The position numbers and the translations under genes were made by a program. Below are positions 33,004 to 46,724 of a stretch of DNA of 64,000 bases, in pieces. Within the stretch, counting starts at the first letter, position 1, and each line of letters opens with the position of its first letter. The notes under the pieces are model-generated. The model was not told where the DNA came from. It ran no database searches and saw only the letters and a list, made by a program, of their open reading frames with translations. Source of the stretch: Crossaster papposus (Eukaryota > Echinodermata > Asteroidea > Velatida > Solasteridae); NCBI GenBank assembly GCA_037893245.1, contig JBAIAA010000885.1:558001-622000 (forward strand), written 5' to 3'.

Positions 33004-33742
33004 TAGTCCAGGGCAAATAAGTTTTGACCTCACACAAATTGCAATAGAATATTTTTCACCACAGTGCACTTCTATATGGTCCCTAGAATGACATACTCAA
33101 AAACTAAAAAAATCCAAGTGGTGGAAATATGACTAATTTGCATAAATCGGTAATCCCTTATTTCTATAATCGTTATTCCTATATATTTAGGTATATTATT
33201 ATTATTTATTTTATTGAAAAGTTTATTTTGGTGATTCTACTTACACATCCTTACTTCAATAACATTTTCTAAAGCTTGTAAGTGACTGAATTGTAAGGTT
33301 TTAATAGGATAACTGTGCCAGTAAACAACTGGGTGAATTAGATCTCGTCAATACTTACTACTTGATGATATCTGGAGACAAGGTAAATGCGTGCAAATTA
33401 TAGGGTATAATTGTAGTCATTTTGAACCATTACTATATTTTCATAATTATTCAGTCACTTACAAGCTTTAGAAAATGTTATTTAAGTAAGGATGTGTAAG
33501 TAGAATCACCAAAATAAATTTTTCAAAAAAAATTATAAAAATATACCCAAATATAGGAATAAATATATTACGCGGCAGGGATTAACGATTTATGCAAATA
33601 AGTCATATTTCCACCACTTGGATTTTTTTAGATTTTTAGTATGTCATTCTAGGGAGCTTATAAAAGTGCAATGTGGTGAACAATATTCTATTGCAATTTG
33701 TGCGAGGTCAACAAAACAAAATTAAGTATTTTCCCTGGACTA
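33004..33742. mobile_element. Foldback element with ~290-bp inverted arms
   Basis: Left arm 33004-33291 and right arm 33450-33742 are diverged inverted copies (for example TTACACATCCTTACTTCAAT against its complement, and CAAGTGGTGGAAATATGACT against its complement), with a 158-bp loop. Ends are TA|GTCCAGGG and CCCTGGAC|TA, consistent with a TA target. No coding capacity. Whole-arm complementarity means a transcript would form a long hairpin. Confidence 0.88.
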
Positions 33743-35686
33743 CAATGTGTATGAATTATGGGCCAAAATATGTATGGAGTTGTATGTATGGTTGATGAAG
33801 CTTCATATGGAAGCCTTTGTATTTGGGGGGTGATGTAACCCTATACGTGTGTGAAGCCAGAATTGAGCTTCATACATGTACGTACGTGATTGCATTGTAT
33901 GCCTCACTTGTTCGGCACAAAGAATTTAAAAACGCCCTTTAAGGACTTTCTGTACAATGTTGATATGCAAAATGAAGTCGATGGTTTCATGATTAAAATA
34001 GACTCTCCTTAAGTTTTACCGTCGCTGATGAAGATGTCTGTAAATATCAATACAACTTTATGGAAGTCCGTTATAATTATATTGGTATCCGTATTTTCAC
34101 TTCGGCTTCATCGATATCGTGCGATGCAGAAGGTGCTCGGTTTGCAATAATGCAGAAATTATTCCAAAGGGAGAATTCAACCTACCGGTACTCAGTTTGT
34201 TCAAAAACTAGTCTAAAACATCACAGAAATTAACAAGTTGTCACAAAACAAATATTTTTTTTATAGACTCTTTGTTTACTTTTATTTGACAATCTCCCCG
34301 GATATCGTATCAAGACAACATGCATCTAATGAATTTGTGTAATTGTATATTCAAGCCGTTGTCAAGGATATCAATAAATTATCGGCTAATATTTCTATTC
34401 TACCGCCATGAGCGGCGAAACACAGCGAAATTGCAATCGTGATTCGTGAAGTGTCCAGCTGAATGTTCTAGCGCCCCCTATTGTAGATGTTTTGCACCAC
34501 CGGTAAAATTGCTCATTTATTTTCATGAAGTACGCCCTCAATAATAATTTGGCCAAATGATACTTTACATTATACTACGGGGGTGGTCTTTTTAACTTTA
34601 TGAGAGGTGCCTGTGTACGAAACCCTGGAAACTACAAATGTCGTACAAATACCTTTAAGTATGACCATCTTGAGATATTAAACCTAAAATAATTCAATTT
34701 ATATATAAGTTTGGATTGATTTATTTAGCTCATGATGAAACAATGTAATATGTCATTACCTATTAATAATGGGGTCGTCCACAGTTGTCAAATAAATAAA
34801 TAAAAACATGTGGTGGTAAATCGAGATGCAAACTTTAGAAGTGACGGTGTATCGTCTGCTGGTCAGCTGGAAATGTTGTTCATATTTCACGATTTGTCAG
34901 CCGTTTCTACACTTCGTGACTTGTGTATTTCTTTACAGTTGCCATATTTGGGTAGATTTTGATAAATTCGTGTACATATTAATGTGAGACTTGTGCGGAG
35001 AGATGGAATGAATTATTCGCAGTCCGTCAACTTTCTCGGAGCTGGCTAGCTGGCTTTTTCGTCGGATCTTGCCTGCCGTATCTCCTGGCCGCAGTGCTAG
35101 TCACAACAGCTCAACAACTGAACAAGACTGTTGGACCATCGATTTGTTTATTGACTTGCACAGTCTTTACTTTGGGCGCTGGGCTCGACAAGACTTGAGC
35201 TAGACTTTATAAAGATATAAAGACACTGCAGTGCTGGTCGGACTGCTTGAATTTTCCTGGCAAAGTGTACATTTTGTTCTGGTGTTCTTGCCCTCGCCAC
35301 TATGTTTAGTTAGTTCCTAATTCATTGCCATTGGGTAGCACTAGCAGTTATGTATAATAATCGTTAGTGACAGTGACCAGTGCTGTTACTTTGTGTTAGT
35401 GAATTCTGAGCCATTGATTGTGTGGTTACTTTTTTATCCTCAAAGCAACAACTTTTGACAGCTTCAATCCCACTTTTCAGCGCCAGATTTCTGGAGATTT
35501 TGTGACCGCCAAGTCTTTTAACCCATACTGTGTAAAGCCTTTAAGATGCATCAACTTGCTTAACGTATTGACGGATAACTTTTGTTAGGGGATGTTTTGC
35601 TTTTGAACTGCAGTTGAAGACGTTTGTAATTGTACTGATGAAAATCTGCTTATTTTCTTCATTGTAAATTTCATCTTTGGATCGTA
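33743..35686. other. Upstream region and likely 5' UTR of the exon at 35687
   Basis: No recognised gene up to about 34980. The 700 bp before the ATG are less AT-rich and free of recognised repeats, so they may contain promoter and 5' UTR, with in-frame stop TGA at 35639-35641. No TATA box or start site can be fixed. Confidence 0.4.
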
Positions 35687-36724
35687 ATGAGTGTGGCTGG
35701 TCGTAATAGAGACATCCTGGTCACAACCTCTCTGTCTAGTAGTATGGACAGTGGACGGGATCGCCGACCGTTGACCTCAAAGACAGGCAAGGGAGAAGAT
35801 TCTAAACTAGCTTTCTATATGGGTGATATGAGAAGTAGTCTGCCCAACATGTCTAAAACTACAAAGCCACTAAGCGGGTCATCAGATTCACAAAGCTCAA
35901 GTTTTTACAACTCGCCTGACATGAGCCCTAAGACAGACCAAGTGTTTAAGTTTGACCTGATCGGCCCAGGCTCCAAAAAGATTGGCTACACCGTGTGTAC
36001 GAGTTCTAGCACAAGTAAGCTATTGCAGCGACCCCGACCCAAACCTAAGCCCGTTGTGAGTTTGTCTGGAGATTCCTCACCGACTGGACCCCATAAATTC
36101 CTCCGCGAGTCTCGTAGTCTTGATCGAGAGGATGAAACGGACCGGTTTCCTGAGCCCCGTCGATTGCAACGTCAGGAAACATTTGATTCCTCCGCAAGTA
36201 GCGTACAAGCTCTTCAAGATAAAATAACTAACAACAATCTAGGCAGACCTCCGCTACGCACAGCCAAATCGTTTGATTTTGGCTATCAAAGTGCAAATGG
36301 CGGGGACTCCCAAAACAGTCTACAGCCCCCGAGTGGTAGCGAATCACTCCAAGTAATCAGTGCTACTACTAAATCAACACCTTCACCGGCTACTAAACGC
36401 AGGATCAACTATTTCCAGAAACTTGCATCCAGTGTACTTTCTGGTAGTCGTTCATCCTCATCGGGACCTTCAAGTCCTCGGGAACGCAAGTCAACGAGCG
36501 GTTCAGAGCAATCTCTGTCAGGCGTGCCTAGCAGCCCTGATCATACCAGTAGCGATGAAGGGGGTTTCAATGACGCATTCTCCCCACCTTCTTCTCCTAC
36601 AGTTATGCAAAAAGGTCGGCAGAGCGGCTCGCCGAGTAGCAAGTTCATGCCAAAGAAGATTTGGAGAACCAAGTCCAAACCACAGACAACCACGCCCACA
36701 GTCACTTCACTCTGGAACCCAGAG
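35687..36724 (+). CDS. First coding exon, possible ARHGAP6-like RhoGAP N-terminus
   Basis: A 346-codon exon from ATG (G at -3, in-frame stop TGA at 35639-35641) to a consensus donor CCAGAG|GTAAGT in phase 0. The frame runs 39 codons into the intron before a stop. The protein is Ser/Pro/Lys/Arg-rich and probably disordered, with several basic-Ser motifs that could be kinase or 14-3-3 sites (RTAKSFDF, RQETFDSS, ESRSLDRE). Two short patches recall vertebrate ARHGAP6 N-termini: an FxFD...GxxKK segment at residues 87-97, and the terminal ...LWNPE, placed where ARHGAP6 has VWKSE before its conserved exon 2. The RhoGAP domain itself, which would turn off Rho-type GTPases, is not in the window. This family call rests on weak similarity remembered from the family; the exon as coding is much more certain than the name. 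Confidence 0.8.
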
Positions 36725-39700
36725 GTAAGTTTAAGTTTGTTTATTTACTCTCTCAAATGTAGCCATCCTAAATCTAGAGAATCCAACAACCTGGCATTTG
36801 TTAATGCTGGTTGTTCTTTTCTTGTTGGATTAGTGAATGAATAATAGATTTACACTTTTGTAAAACATACCTAAGCATTAGTGTCAGCAGTAACCATTGC
36901 TTTGAATTTATTTGTGCTCATTTAAAAACAAAATATGAAAATAGTATGAAGGCCAGAAATTGTTTCTTTTAAATGTTTGTGTTATCTCTGGCATTTAAAA
37001 AAAATAAGTTTGTTCTTACTTTTATCTTCCTCATCATACATGTATTTTGCTGCAAATATTTTCTTTTCAACGGAAGTCAAAAACTTCTACAAGTTGGTGT
37101 GATGTTTCCCCTTTGATTCTTTGTCAATTACCGATATGTTATACAGGTCTATACAGACCATTAATTTAGCAATTACATGCACAGTAGTGCATGTAATTGC
37201 TAAATTTAACAATATATTTTCCGGTAATGTAAAATGCCATCTTTTTATTTGTTTCGTTTTCAATATCAATAAAAGATAAACCATTGATCTGTGTAGAGTT
37301 ATATTCTTCTGTAACTAGTTCATCCAAAAATTACTGATATTTACATTTTGAAGTGAAAGTAAACTTTGCTTTATACTTCTCCACAAAGTTTTACAAAGGG
37401 TAGTGTTGTTTTTTCAAGCTACTTTGTTTAACTTTACTGTAGGCCTTGTAGAACAATTGCAGTTTCTGTAGGAAGTTACCTTGAAACGTTATAGATACAA
37501 GAATATGTTGCTTCCTGTTCAACAGACAGCCTTATCTAAAGAAATAAAAGTCAAAAACTGGTGACCTTTGTTGAACACCACATTTCAAAATCACTGAAAC
37601 ATGAATGTGTCCTAGTTATTCTAATGTACAGCAAACATAACCCTCCCCCCAAAAAAACCCAAAATACCCAACAAAGAAACAAATAAATGGAATGAAAGAC
37701 TAGTATCACTTTTCAAGGCCTGACCTTCTTTTGATAATTACCACCTTGGCACTAGTGATGGCTGACATTGATTTCTTTTATTCATTGTGAGGTGATGTGT
37801 ATGTTGTTTGGTCAGTCTAGTGGTCAGTCTGAATGTTATGAATGGTCAGTGATGGACATTGCTCAAGGCTATAGTGAGGTCTTTGTACTGGCCAAGGATA
37901 TTAATAAAAAAATGAACAAAGAGATTTAAGATTGGCCCTTAATATGCCCTTAATATTGAATTAATATAGATTATCTTTGAGTATCCTACTGTACATCTAC
38001 TTCTATTTAAAATGAAGAATACCGTGGATAAGCTGAGATTATTTCTCTATTTTTAGAGCTTAAGTTCTTTCATTTCTAAGCAATGTTCCCAGGGGATGTT
38101 ATTTTTCTAGACAAAATCTTCATTTGTCCTCCTCCCTCGTCACAAAGCTAAGTCCAGTGAAATAACCGCTACAAAATGATCTTCCTTTTTTCAAACATAA
38201 ACCAGGATTAGTAACTAATACACGTTGAATTAGTTGAGTTATTTGGCAAACTTCAGTTTTATATCAATTGGCTTATATCGGGAAAACAATAAGTATCAGT
38301 TAAAATTTAAAAAATTAAATTGATGGCAGTTTGTGAATAAACAGTTTTAACATTTGAAGTCTAATGGTTTTTCTACTTTTCTATAGTATATAACTGTTAT
38401 CAAGCCTTCTGTTATGAAATAGCAAATGTAATGTGATTCCGAACCAAATTGCCTATTACGTGACATTCCTGTATCTTCACTCTAAGGAACTGTTAAGCCA
38501 TCTGAGAATCATTCCCATAAGGCCATCCAGCTACAATTACACAATTAGTATATGGATCACATAATTATCTATCAATTATTGAATTTTTTCTTCAGTATCT
38601 AATAACTACTATACATTTGTACAGTGTGGATGTGACTATTTTTATGTCCTAAGGGCATAAAGGCATGCCCTTAACATTAAGGCAAAGCAAATCGTGCATT
38701 CTATTCATTCATTCTATTTTTTAATTCCAAGATTTAATTATCAGTTGATTCTCTAAAGGAATGCTTTTAACAAAAATTGTTAACAAATTTACAAGTTTTA
38801 GTGAAGGTTTTGTTTAAATTCTGTTTAAGCTTTTAATTTTAAAAAGAAAAAACCCACTACTTTATTTTTTTTTCTCACTAAATTCTTATTTGCTCGGACT
38901 CTGTGCCTCGAGTTTCCAGACCTTTCTAATAGCAGCACCCATCCAGTCCAGTCCTGTCAAGTCAAATTTGAAGATTCCTTCTTCTTTTCTCCTGCTGCCT
39001 TTTGTCGCAATCTGAAACTTAAGATGCTGAACACACAAGAGGGTTCCAGATGAAAAGAGCAAAGAAGGTTGTCGTTAATAACGTAGGTATCCCAGCATGC
39101 AGTTCCCTAAGGATAAGGAGGTACATGTATAAGGAGAGAGGAGAATTTGTTGCCAAGAAACCAAGTGAATGATAAAGCTGTCTAAGATTGCATCAGTAAG
39201 AAAAGTCAACCAATAGCCCACACACAACAACTTGCCTTGAAGGAATGAACCTTCCTTGCAAGAAAGAAGATTGAACCTGAGATTCTAATTGAATAGAATT
39301 CATTTTTCTTGTGGATTTGTAATGAATTGGAGTGATTTATTTGTTTGCTTGTTTGTTGGTGTTGTTTGTTTATTTGTTTGTTTTTAGGACTATTTGGATT
39401 GGTAACCGATAGCATTCGATGACTTATTTGTAGAGTCAGAAAAAATGCCTTTAAGGCATTAAAAAGGTTACAGTTTGTAAGGTAAAACCTTTCATTCTAA
39501 AACACTCCAAATGTTTTTTGAACATGACACTGTAGGCACATTGAATACCAACCGTACCTGATATATTTGTCATTGATTGAGATGGCTGTGTGTAGCTAGC
39601 TAACCAAAATCCACAGTCAAATTGCTTAAGCAGTCGGGCCATCACGAGCAACCACCCGGCCAGCCGACACCCTGTGCATTGTGGGCCGGGCTCCCCCACA

Positions 39701-41480
39701 GCCGCTTGTTATTCCAAACGGCCAATTTTGCCCATGGAGATGTTTTTCTTTATTTCAGAAAAAGAAAAATCAATATGGCCTGCCGAAAGAAGTGACAGCA
39801 ATGACATTTTACGCGGGAGAGTGAATCCGCGCTGGTCGTTGAGCCTTTGGGCCCATCTGCATATTGCTATCTAAATTGTAATTTTTGTCTATCGGATTCC
39901 TACTGCATTATATCAGCCTGAATTCTGCACCGCCTAGCAAACAAAATCCATAACTAAACATTCTTTATTTGCCCCTGTGAAATATTCTCAGCGGCCTTCC
40001 AAAATAAATAGTTGTTTTTTGCCAACTGCTAGGGTAGGTGATGAAACTCAAAATTCAATCAGTCGGGATTTCTTTTTTTTAAACCTCCAAATAAAAATAA
40101 ATCAATGTATTGTGTAAGCTATAACCATTTAATTTAAAGAATTGTCTTATTTGCAATTGAAGTGACAACAAATTTTTGTTTTTTGTTAAATGATTGGTAA
40201 AGAATTATCGTAAATATACACAATATTAGGAGAAAGGAATGGTTTGTTAATGCCCCATGGTTCATCACCAATAGACAAAGGATTCAATTCCAATTTGCAT
40301 TTTAATTTTCATTTTGAACTGAGAGGAATATTTGGATAGAATCTTTTCTTTATTCTATCCTTTCAAGGTGAATTGTATCAAAGTTGTTCCTTCCACAGAA
40401 ATACAAGGCACTTGTTAAACTGTCCTGGCTATTAGTAAACATTTATTTCAAGTTAATTGCTGGTATTTTGTGTTTGCTGTGCTCAAGTTGTTCAAACAGT
40501 GTCGATTTTATCTGCTTGAATTCTGATAAACACAGCCCGAGGTTAGTTGTTCTAGTTAGAAATTTCAAGTTGAAATCTAATTCTGTTAAGGTCTGAAGGA
40601 CAAACTGCCCAAGGGCCTGGACATTCCACAGTGGGTGTACATTTATGCACAATTTGGGGTGTTTTTCAAACCCATTCTTGCATTTGCTAACAACCTACCA
40701 GCAACAGCCAGTTCTGTTTTGAATGAATTAATAAACTTTGTTCACACTTTGGCAGATTTTTATTTTTGTACATACAGTGAGCATGATAACAGTAAAAAGC
40801 ACCCTTTGTTGTCTGTCTTGTAATTATGTTACAAGGAAAGGAATTGCAAGATATTTGTATTCTAAGGTTTTTACTGCTTTGAGTAGCTTGCTCAATTGTG
40901 AAGTTTTGCATCACAAATTTATGCCAACAGGTTTAATTCATTAGTTACCAATTTCGTCATATTTCCCCTAGGTTTTGTGGAACTGTTTTGTCTATTTTTT
41001 GTATTAAAGGTCAAATGTACATTTTGCAGGTATTTAAAAAATAACCAATCAAAAAACTATTGAAAAGCTTACTTATTATTGATTCTAAACTCCCTGTAAA
41101 CAAATATTCCGCCTGGATGCTGAAAATAACAAAAGAATGCCATTTCCAAATATGTGCGTCAGAGACGCACTTTTGGACATTTCTGCAAATAGTGCGCGCA
41201 AGTGTTCAAACGTCGCGCGGCTACTAATTGGTCTGTTTAGTGCGCGACACGCGAGTAGCTGCAATCCGCTGACTGAGAATGCAGATTGTAATCGCAATTC
41301 AAATTGTGACTCAGTAATCTTTTAATTGAAACTGAAATCTAAAAAATATTGTTTTCACAGAATATTCAGCACTCGCAGAGCTATAAACTTCCTCAGGTTG
41401 TTTGTTAAGCGCCTTTATTTTGAGCACTTTTGCTGCTTTAAAGGATAAAAATGCACAACCGAAAAATGGTACATTGTTTA
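36725..41480. other. Repeat-poor part of the intron
   Basis: No gene recognised. A short perfect palindrome (TTAGCAATTACATGCACA and complement) lies at about 37167-37206. A TTTG-rich stretch is at 39340-39386. Open frames of up to 82 codons are unsupported. Confidence 0.45.
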
Positions 41481-41904
41481 TGTGACCTGTTCCAACGAAA
41501 CCCGGACAAAGTCGCACAATGTGTTTTGTCACAATGTACTCCTGAAGTCATTTCGGGATGGATTTTACCATTTTGAGATTTTAGGTTTTCCTAAGTCACT
41601 TACTATTAATCTACAATCTCCTCAAATTTGAACAAAATCCGTCTACCAGAAGTGTGTTTTTTGGTCAATTTTGTGAAACATTTGTGTATAGAAATAATAC
41701 GCTTTTCTGAACTTCAAAGCTGTTTATCTCATATTTAGGTTGTCAGGGTTTTATCACTAAATCCAGACCCCAGGGAAAATAGGGTGGGGGTACATATGTA
41801 AATGATACATCAATTTAAAACTGAGAACCTAGATAATTTGAAAAAAGCAAAATCTGAAAAACTAAAAAGTCGACTTTGTCCGGGTTTTGTTGGAACAGGT
41901 CACA
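41481..41904. mobile_element. TA-type MITE, family D, copy 1 (424 bp)
   Basis: Terminal inverted repeats start TGTGACCTGTTCCAACGAAA and continue with CCCGGACAAAGTCG; TA lies on both sides, fitting Tc1/mariner-like insertion. The copy at 59889-60276 lacks an internal block of about 36 bp present here. No coding capacity. Confidence 0.88.
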
Positions 41905-42296
41905 TATTGTCTCTTCAAAGTATCATTCTTTTTCAAAAAATAAAATGGAAAGCTCTTTTGTTTTGTTATCAATGAATTAATGATACCTGTAGTGATTTGT
42001 AGTATTTCAAGGGTTGGACGTAGTTTTTTTAACAATAAAATCGAAATAATGTAGTTTAGATATTTGTGGCTCACACCCAATATTCTGTCAGAACACGTTA
42101 TCTAAAAGCACACACAATAAAAAGACAGTGGCACATGTGTGGTATTTGTTCTGTCAACATAAACCTCAGTTATACTGGGGACCCACAACAAGGTCAAAAT
42201 CATAATGCATATTGTAGAAGGCAGTAGTAAACATATGGCCATGATGTAGTGGTGTACTTAGTGATACTGGTTTGAATGCACCTGCTTTAAAGGTAG

Positions 42297-42672
42297 TATA
42301 CACCATTTGCAGATATCAAAAATATTTACTTTCAAATTATTAAGAAATATCTTACTCATTTGAAAGTAAATAATAATTCAAGGCATCCAACTAAATGATC
42401 GCTCTAGATATCCTGTAATTGTTCCGAAAATTGAATTTTTATAAAACAAAAATTCACGATTGCTGGACGCGATCGCAAAAAACAAGAACAACATAAGAAT
42501 AACTGCCCGATGCCGGTTGAAAACGAACGCCGTTTTTCTTGCTTTTCTTAACATCCATAATTGTAAAACTTCGGAGAGGTCAGTTAAACGATATTTACTA
42601 TAAAATACAACACCCCAAACCCACCTATTTGTGATAATTCAAGCAATTACCAATGGTGTACCCCACCTTTAA
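42297..42672. mobile_element. TTAA-type MITE, family A, copy 4 (376 bp)
   Basis: TTAA at 42297-42300 and 42669-42672 with family A terminal repeats. Its right TTAA is also the left TTAA of copy 5. Confidence 0.9.
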
Positions 42673-43056
42673 AGGTAGTATACACCATTGGCAATTTGTT
42701 GAATTATCAGGAATGGGTGGATTTGGGGGGTTGTATTTTATAGTAAATATCGTTTAACTGACCTGTCCGAATTTTTACATTCATGGATGCCGAGAAAAGC
42801 ATGAAAAACAGCGTTTGTTTTCCACCGGCGTCGAGCAGTTATTCTTATGTTATCTTTGTTTTTTCGCGCTCGCCGGACGGCGAGAATGAATTTTGGTTTA
42901 TACAATTCAATTTTTTTGGAACAATTACAGGATATCTAGGGCCCTCATTTTGCTGGATGCCTACAATCATTATTTACTTTTAAATAAGTAAGATATTTCT
43001 TAATAATTCGGTAGTAAATTTTTTCGATATCTGCAAATGGTGTATACTACCTTTAA
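42669..43056. mobile_element. TTAA-type MITE, family A, copy 5 (388 bp, opposite orientation)
   Basis: TTAA at 42669-42672 (shared with copy 4) and 43053-43056. It is inverted relative to copy 4 and differs from it at many positions, so the pair arose by separate insertions and not by duplication. Confidence 0.9.
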
Positions 43057-43397
43057 TGCATGGGATTTGTCAAGTGCCTGGCTTATTCTGCTCAGTCATC
43101 TTCAATTTGATATTTATCTTGTTTAATAAATGAAAATATACATAAATGTCATAAAATAGGGCACTTGTGCACTTTTAGACTTGCATCCTTTTTAAAATGT
43201 GGGTTAAAAACCAGTACTTACACTGTGTGTATTGTGTGGTGTTTTGAAAAGAGGCTGTGTGCAAAATCTTGACATAAAATCAATATTTTCATTTACTGTG
43301 AATTCAGACAGAACTCTGTGTTCGAGACATTCCTGTACCTAGTTTTATTTGTTTGTAATGTGCTCTTTAAAAGCATTTTGGTTTAGTTGACAACATC

Positions 43398-43633
43398 TTA
43401 AGCCGCGTTCGCATTGGACTTAATATTGTCAAATGTTACGGTACGTGATTGTCAAAGTTCACGGTGTTAAATCCTCTGCTAGAAGCTTGGGCCTGTAGAT
43501 CTTACTGTTGCGGAGGGTAAAATGGACAATTTGACAATGTTACCGCCTGTCCGCATTGGATTTAATTTGGTTAAAGTTGACAACAGTCTCCGTAGGTTTT
43601 ATAAAGAAAAAGTCTAATGCGAACGCGGCTTAA
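43398..43633. mobile_element. Short TTAA-bounded MITE (236 bp, family G)
   Basis: Termini TTAAGCCGCGTTCGCATT in inverted orientation (one mismatch over 24 bp), TTAA included on both sides. The interior has TGTCAAA / TTTGACA-type words in both orientations. Only copy in the window. Confidence 0.85.
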
Positions 43634-45820
43634 GCTGATGCTTTATCAACTCAACCAGTTTCCAATCTACATCATGACTTGATGAATTTACTTAACGGTC
43701 TACGTGACGTATTGCTTTTCCCTTCCTTCTCACCATCTCGAGCCGCTGCAACAGAACAAACTTCCGCTAAACGAAATGAGAATCCTTAGTTCATTTATTG
43801 CGAGCTGTCTCAACCCAAAATAATACTTGTTTGTTCAGAGTCTGTCTTGATGATAAAGAGCTCTAAAACTGACAGGTCTTGCTGAATCTTGTAGACATAG
43901 AAGGAGAGAAAGTGAAAATGCAATTTCTCTGTTGTCCTGTAAACCACGGTAGGTAGAGTGACCAATCGAAACAGGAATTCATTCATTTCAGTTTAAGCTT
44001 GGCTTGGAAAAGATGTACGTGTAGCTTGGTGTATAGTGTCATTGAATCCTATCACTCAGCGGGTCAATATTTATTTATTGGAGTGAGAGTTAATTAATTT
44101 CACCAAAAAGAAATGAAGTCAATTTAGAGCAGTTGCACAGAGTTGCATCTTGGGTAATGTACCGTGAAAAACCAATTTGATGGCAATGAAATTAAAACGA
44201 ACGCATGCTTTCAAAAATGGATGAAAGCTGCGTAGAATCTGAGGGCTTTGTTGCCATAGCAATTGAAATAATCCACTGCAACTTGGGGAGGGGGGTGTGG
44301 TTAACTTCTGTCTCATACAGGTATCTTGCTTCATATGCAACCACTTCTCTTCTGAATTGGCACAAAGGCAGAAAGACAGGATAACAAAGGAGACAGAATA
44401 ACTGAATTTTGGTTGAAATGTCTTCTGTTTGTTTCAAGACATCCTGATGAATCCAACAGAATCCAGCGAAATCAAACAGAATCTGAAACTAGAGATCTTG
44501 CTGTTTAATTTAACACCATTACAGTGCTTATTTAAATTTGTTGCGTGGTTAAAATTGGACATTGTTAAACATTGTGTCAGACAAAATTCCAAATTGTCCA
44601 AAAAGGTGTTTACGCATAAAAAGTACTTGTATAACCTCTTCTGCATAAGAATGGGAAAAAACCACACCAGTTTCATCCCGGAAATGGGTGCAAGTGTGTC
44701 ACCGACTGCCTCCATACATGATACAAACAAGGACTTGGGAAGAGGGATGATCTCATCCAAACTGTGCAATTTTTCTCAAGTATGGGTGTTCATTGTTCAG
44801 TTGGCGAGTATATTTACCCAATGACAGCATCACTTCAATACATTGACCAATTTCTCTCTACTACAGATTTCTGCCATTTGATTGCATAGCCCACGGCCAT
44901 TGATTTATCAAACACTTTAACTGCCAACAAAAAAGGCTGGCTCATTTTATTTTTTAAAGGTAGTGTTTGGTTTAGCCAACTCAAACAGATGTAGTTTTAG
45001 GCTTTGTCTGAAAATAGAACCAGGGAAGTAAAAAGGACTGTCGGTCAATTTGTTTTTTGGTGTTTTTTTACAATTCTTTTGTGTAGATTTAGAATTGATG
45101 CTTCTCGTAGTTTTCCTTTTCAGTCATTTCCCAGTGTCTGTAAATGTCGTTATTTCTGAGGGGTGTGCAATAGAATCTCTTTCCCTAAGTTTATCCTGCA
45201 AAATAAAAAAACCTAATAACCCTGGCAATTATAAACTCATGCTGACATTTTTAAGATGAGATAGAATTCCTGAGGGGGTGAAACTCAATATTTAAATAAT
45301 TCAATCAAGTCTATTCTATTTCCATCCTTGCAAGATTAATTTTACGACGAGTTCTCATCTACATGTAGTCCCGGTCATTTCCTGTAGTGTCTATCTTTTC
45401 CTGCCTTGCTCTTTTCCTTTGTCTCCTCATCTTTATGTATTTTAGCCTTGAATCATTCCCCCACGTCTCCCGGTGAAATAGAATCCATCGGAACGAACAA
45501 ATCCTGCTATTTCTGCCTTCCCGGGCCCAGTCCTTTATCCCCTGTGCTGTGATACTTCTTCCAGTGAGAGAAAAGAGAGAAAGAAAAAAAACCGGTCTTC
45601 ACAGAATTCCCGTGCTAAAGTGGAAAATTGTAGTCCTTGCCGAAGACAATTATGAGAATCTTGCCCGCTGTGCCTACAGGCCAGCATGGTGCCTCGGTCT
45701 TTGACGTCATCACACTGTCACTCACTTGCATGTAATGGCTTATTACACTCCTTATTTGAAGTCTGCTATGCTGTATGACCCACAGAAGAATAAGACCCTC
45801 TAAGAATTCTCACAAGACTG
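43634..45820. other. Intronic stretch without recognised gene
   Basis: Overlapping 111- and 131-codon frames on opposite strands at 44429-44824 exclude each other and neither resembles a known protein. Some GC-richer unique sequence at 45360-45720. Confidence 0.4.
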
Positions 45821-46611
45821 TTAAGACTGAGTTGCTCTAAAAATCAAAGAAGTGGTGGCAGGATTTTTTTTATGGATTTTGTTTATTCTTTGCACATGTG
45901 AAGGCCTTCATCCAAAGTGTAAAAAGAAAGCATATTTATTGCATCCACACTTTGGTTGCCATGGCAACAGGTGAAAATAGAAAGTTACCATATTTCACCT
46001 AATTTAGCTCTTTTCATAAGTAAAAATGACCGAAGGTTGTGAGCTTCACTGTATAAAGACCAAACAGTTTACCTACCTCTCAGCTCAACATGGTAAAGAT
46101 ACATCCTTAATCTTTCCAAAAATGCACTTGATACAAGTACAGTTAATTGTGAATGGAAGATTCCATTATTTCATATAGGGGTGTTTTGAGAAAAAGTCAA
46201 TTTGGGAAATAGAGGTGGTTGCTGAAAATGTCAGAAGTCTGAAAGTGGCATATTTAGGAATGTTTTGCTTCCAAGATTGAAAGATAAGATGCTGGTCTGT
46301 AAGAATAAAGAAACAACAGTTTTGGTATTTTTTGTACAGGGGAGCAGTGTTGCCAGAAACTTCATGCTTTTTGGTTGTTTTAATGTATATTTTTAGATCT
46401 TATATATGGAAAATAATGCTGGTTGATGACTTTCTACATGCTGAACAATGATGCTGATTGACAAAATATCAGGACAAAATATAATAAAGCAACTTACAAG
46501 TATAAAAACATAACTCTAAATTGTATAAACATGCATCACAAGCCAGTGTTGTCAGAAAAGTAGCATTAAAAGACCGAAACTCGTAAAAACAACTCAATTT
46601 ACATAGTTGTG

Positions 46612-46720
46612 TGACAAAGTTGGCAGTGACATTGTATAGTGACACAATTGGCAATGACGCAGTTGGTAATAACAAAGTTGGCGATGACATAGTTGGCGAT
46701 GACATAATTGGCGGTTACAT
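46612..46720 (+). repeat. 15-bp minisatellite, left part
   Basis: About seven units near GTTGGCGATGACATA (for example 46674-46703). It resumes at 47424 (ATTGGCAATGACATA) after the GC-rich element. Confidence 0.85.
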
Positions 46721-46724
46721 TATA

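Noticed and set aside
36725..36844. Continuation of the exon at 35687 for 39 codons to a stop
   Set aside because: GTAAGT at 36725 is a full consensus donor. The residues after it lose the Ser/Pro/basic character of the exon, so it is read as intron.
44429..44824. 131-codon plus frame and 111-codon minus frame
   Set aside because: They overlap almost fully on opposite strands and neither resembles a protein family. At most one could be real and there is no evidence for either.
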